From assembly GCA_003344405.1 (NCBI GenBank), contig NOWV01000111.1, positions 186,001-250,000 of the forward strand: a DNA stretch of 64,000 nucleotides, read 5' to 3'. Below the pieces are notes generated by a model that worked only from the letters and a program-made list of their open reading frames with translations, had not been told where the DNA came from and did not search any database. The position numbers and the translations under genes are program-made. This stretch comes from Trichoplax sp. H2 (Eukaryota > Placozoa > Uniplacotomia > Trichoplacea). The number at the start of each line of letters is the position of its first letter. The first letter of the stretch is position 1. Shown here in pieces: positions 60,640 through 64,000 of this stretch.

Positions 60640-61554
60640 ATGGCTAGAGCGCTTCTCTCTCGTAGGATTTTCTTCTCCATCACCTGGATTTTGCTCGGTT
60701 TAACTTGTCATACACAGTCAAGCCCAACGCCTGCTGTCTTATGGCATGGCCTTGGTGACAGCTGCTGCAACCCACTGAGCTTAGGGCGCATTCAAAAAGT
60801 GATTGAATCCAATGTCAAAGGCATCTATGTCAGATCACTACAAATTGGCACCAATTTTTTCGAGGACACCTTCAATGGATATTTCTTAAATGCCAATAAG
60901 CAAATTGCTATGGTGTGTGAAAAATTAGCAAAAGATCCCAAGTTAAAACACGGTTATAATGCTGTTGGATTCTCTCAAGGGGGACAATTTCTGAGAGCAG
61001 TAGCTCAACGCTGTCCTAACCCGCCTATGCGTAATTTCATCTCCATTGGAGGACAACATCAAGGTGTTTATGGCTTCCCTCGTTGTCCTGGTAATTCCAG
61101 CGAATTATGCAATTTATTACGACAACTTCTGAACCAAGGTGTTTATGTACCATTTATTCAAGATAATGTAACACCAGCGGAATATTGGCAAGATCCTCTC
61201 AATAAGAAAGAATATAAGCAGAAAAGTGTTTTCTTAGCTGATATTAATCAGGAAAGAGGAATCAATGCTACTTATAAAAAGAATTTAATGAAGTTATCCA
61301 AATTCGTCATGGTTAAATTTGAGAATGATACTGTTGTCCAGCCTAAAGCAAGTGAATGGTTTGGATTCTATAAAGAAAATTCAACTTCGGAAACTTTCAC
61401 TCTCCAACAAAGTCGTTTATATAAGGAAGACTGGTTAGGATTGAAGGCCATGGATCACGCCAAAAAGTTGGTCTTTCTTAAAACTGAAGGCGATCATTTA
61501 CAGTTTTCTAATAAGTGGTTTATTCAAAATATCGTCAATCCCTATTTAAAGTAG
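60640..61554 (+). CDS. PPT1: Palmitoyl-protein thioesterase 1
   Basis: A single 304-aa frame (human PPT1 306 aa). An N-terminal hydrophobic signal peptide (about residues 8-27) precedes [15 protein letters not shown]. The alpha/beta-hydrolase nucleophile is Ser112 in GFSQGG. The aspartate is Asp230 (FENDTVVQP) and the histidine His286 (GDHLQF), equivalent to the Ser/Asp/His triad of the family. [16 protein letters not shown] and the EYWQDPL segment are conserved. N-x-S/T sites (for example NSS, NAT, NDT) fit a glycosylated lysosomal enzyme. It removes palmitate from S-acylated proteins during lysosomal degradation. The gene lacks introns, whereas vertebrate PPT1 is multi-exonic and most neighbours here are intron-rich. 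ATG at 60640 is the first in frame and gives a proper signal peptide. Confidence 0.97.
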   Translation: MARALLSRRIFFSITWILLGLTCHTQSSPTPAVLWHGLGDSCCNPLSLGRIQKVIESNVKGIYVRSLQIGTNFFEDTFNGYFLNANKQIAMVCEKLAKDPKLKHGYNAVGFSQGGQFLRAVAQRCPNPPMRNFISIGGQHQGVYGFPRCPGNSSELCNLLRQLLNQGVYVPFIQDNVTPAEYWQDPLNKKEYKQKSVFLADINQERGINATYKKNLMKLSKFVMVKFENDTVVQPKASEWFGFYKENSTSETFTLQQSRLYKEDWLGLKAMDHAKKLVFLKTEGDHLQFSNKWFIQNIVNPYLK

Positions 61555-64000
61555 GGAATGGAGAGATAGCTTTTGAAGCAATTCTTGCAGTTGATTTACC
61601 CTTAAGATAAAATACTCTGTTGTAAATCTATAATCTTGGTAATAGATATTGATTATCCCTACGAAGATAACACATCGACGCGTATTTTGCGATTACATCA
61701 TCGTTTGTCTACATCATATATTAGCTTACGATTTTAGAAGTAACTCTCAACGAACGGGGTTTGCCTGAAAATGATATCTTTCTAAAGTTTGCTCCAATAG
61801 TTGAGTTATCGATCAATACGAGATATGTAGCTAGCCATCGCGATTACTTAACGTCTCGAATTTTATAAAATGTCAATTTTCTTAAAAAGTAGTTGTTTTA
61901 GCTGACTATTTTATGTTGATAGTATTGGCGTAGCCTACAGTAGTGATCGATTATAAATATGACAATGCTGCAAGGGTGGTCACAATACTACTGGAATCCT
62001 TAGCAGCTCTTTCTTAAAGCGTTGTTCTTCGATATTATATTACTCTATAAGCTTGATGTGGCGCCGTTTAAAAGATTTCCAAAAGTTTCAAGTTATTTGT
62101 ATTTTGGCTAACACTGTATAGCGTAGCAACTAAGATAACCACAGCAGCCATAGTGTACATACTGTACTGTGGTTTAGGTGATTTCGCAATGTTGTTGAAA
62201 AAATATATTCTTCACAAATTTACAATACAGAATAAAATGTGAAAAGTATACGTACATGCCTTATGAGTATCTACATTTACTACATAATGATTTGCCTATG
62301 TGCTATAGCTGAATTAAAGACGAGAGGCTTTTATACACGTCAACAAACGGTATCGTTGCTAAATTAATGTGGATAGTAGTTCTACTCTTAAAAATCCGAA
62401 CTTTTTGCTGTTCTAATCATGAAGAGTCGATTATCTATCTGTTCAATGTAAAATTGTAATATTAAAATATAATATCTAAAGTTCTGAACACACTTTACAT
62501 TTCATTCCTAAGCCCGTAGCAGTCCTGAAACGAACTATTTTCAGAAATGTACATGTTGCACAAACTGACTCGATATGAATTTGCTTTTTCCGCAGGAAAA
62601 GTCAAATAACATTTCATCACCAATATCATCAACTGATCACTAGGTTTTAACTTTGTAAACAGCCTTGTCCATATCTATCTACTGTACTACGCGTAGAAGT
62701 AACTAGTAGCAATACTTTACCGCCGTGGTGGTAAATTAAAACAGATAGTGCAGATGAATTCACATACAGAAATCGCCTTCGGCGATTTACTAATATCAAG
62801 ATATAACATACCGTAAAGTTACTGTATAGATCCTATCCTTCAGCTATCAGCCACTCTATTGGACTCCTTCTAAAGCGGTACCATTACTACATAGGATGCG
62901 TTCTTAAACACCAGACAAATTTCAACGGCGTTGACATTAGTATATTTGGAGGTGGAATTTCTCATTTTTTTTATCAGAGTCTCCTTTACAGCATAGGCTA
63001 TTTTAGCCAATGGAAAAGTAACCAATAAAAATCATTACGCAGTCAGTAGTTAAACTAACAAGTATCGACTAATCTATTTATAATCTAAGCAGCTGGATCC
63101 AATGCGTTTATTAATAAATCAAGTAAGATGATACCAGTATTACACGAGTTTTTACTATTCTAAATCACAGCAGTAAATCGAGATTAATTAGAACTATCAT
63201 CTACTTTATAAAAGCACTATCGCTACATCCTGACAGTTGCAAGCAGGCTAAGCAATTTTAAAGTTAAAAAAAGAGACTCGTTAAATCAATCGTAAAGATA
63301 TTGTGCAGAGCTCTAATACTATGAACCCGCAGTTGAAAATCAGTATACGCGTATATTGGATAAATGCCTTGCCGTAAATGGTACCAATATCACTTTGTTA
63401 CAGTTATTTACTGTAACCTGTTGGTTAACACATCCTATTTCTTGCCAGATCCTAGTCAATAGATCAAATATCAGAAGTTATAACTGGACTAATTACTTGT
63501 CGCGATCGATCAGTATAAAGCTTTACATTAGGCACTCGTTTTGGAGATTTAATGTTATCCGCAGAATCTTACGTTAATTAATCACACAACAACCAGATGC
63601 GAATACAGTGAAGAAAAAGTTGTGATGAAATTTTTTTAAATTGGGCAAGATTGGACAGAAATATACTACTGTTCAATACATTAAATTAAATGTTTCAATG
63701 CGAGGACTGCAAGGCTAAAAGTACTGGTTACGCATATTGCGGTGCATTCTAATATACGCAGATATGGATGATAATGAATTGAAATTGCAACAAATCTTAA
63801 TAGTCACTGTGATAATTAAAGTGTTCAAATTTTATCCGGATGAAGCTTTATCGAAATTGACCTAGTGCAGTAAACATCTCGACTAAGCTTCATGATATAC
63901 GGTGAAACTAATAATTTGTCCTACACATAAAAGATCGTTACAAACCTCCTGTTTTTTCTTGTTCGATAGCTATAATGTTGTGATTATAATAATAATATTG
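61555..64000. other. No gene seen
   Basis: AT-rich DNA downstream of PPT1. The only structured item is a perfect 8-bp stem with a 3-nt loop at 62770-62788 (aaatcgcc-ttc-ggcgattt). No ORF has recognisable content. Confidence 0.4.

Noticed and set aside
62770-62788. Small hairpin as a terminator
   Set aside because: No U-rich tail and no gene ending there; a eukaryotic window makes a bacterial-type terminator unlikely.
1-64000. CRISPR arrays, rRNA and tRNA genes
   Set aside because: No regularly spaced identical short repeats, no rRNA-like sequence, and no tRNA cloverleaf with B-box motif noticed on reading. A covariance-model scan was not possible.

Overview
The window looks like nuclear DNA from an early-branching animal. 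It is AT-rich, its genes carry many short GT-AG introns, and its genes are animal families (PPT1, aspartylglucosaminidase, GRXCR, RBM41, SLC45). Two very large single-exon genes encode kinesin-light-chain-type TPR proteins, one with an NB-ARC-like NTPase. That combination fits a placozoan such as Trichoplax best. The species is an inference from gene content and composition; no search was run.

Layout. 0-4.3 kb: non-coding, with a four-copy tandem repeat (1280-1893) and a small inverted-repeat element (2538-2638). 4.3-8.3 kb (-): NB-ARC-TPR protein of 1315 aa. 9.2-10.3 kb: composite tandem array. 12.7-25.4 kb: SLC45-type transporter cluster, with one truncated, stop-containing relic and two intact four-exon genes (546 and 537 aa) sharing the same intron phases. 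26.1-26.35 kb: tandem 58-bp palindromes. 26.8-30.0 kb: twelve-exon aspartylglucosaminidase (349 aa), followed at 31.4-31.9 kb by a decayed copy of its last exon. 32.7-33.9 kb: four-exon GRXCR-like gene. 35.1-35.6 kb (-): small two-exon membrane protein. 35.7-39.4 kb: GTAC-rich cluster and tandem repeats. 40.2-43.7 kb (-): all-TPR protein of 1176 aa. 44-50 kb: decayed coding relics, a solo LTR with 5-bp target-site duplication, a 20-N gap and its LTR-free counterpart, and a ~115-bp tandem array. 51.1-53.8 kb: RBM41-like gene with unresolved 5' exons. 54.9-56.8 kb (-): six-exon proline-rich protein (293 aa). 60.6-61.55 kb: single-exon PPT1. The rest shows no gene I can support.

There is no operon logic. 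Two genes, AGA and PPT1, encode lysosomal hydrolases. RBM41 relates to the minor spliceosome. The TPR and NB-ARC-TPR proteins belong to an expanded scaffold or NLR-like class.

The observations I find most interesting are: (1) GTAC/TACAGTA-rich clusters sit about 95-120 bp upstream of four start codons; (2) a solo LTR and its empty site appear together across an assembly gap, which suggests two haplotypes placed in tandem; (3) the transporter cluster and the AGA tail show birth and death of gene copies.
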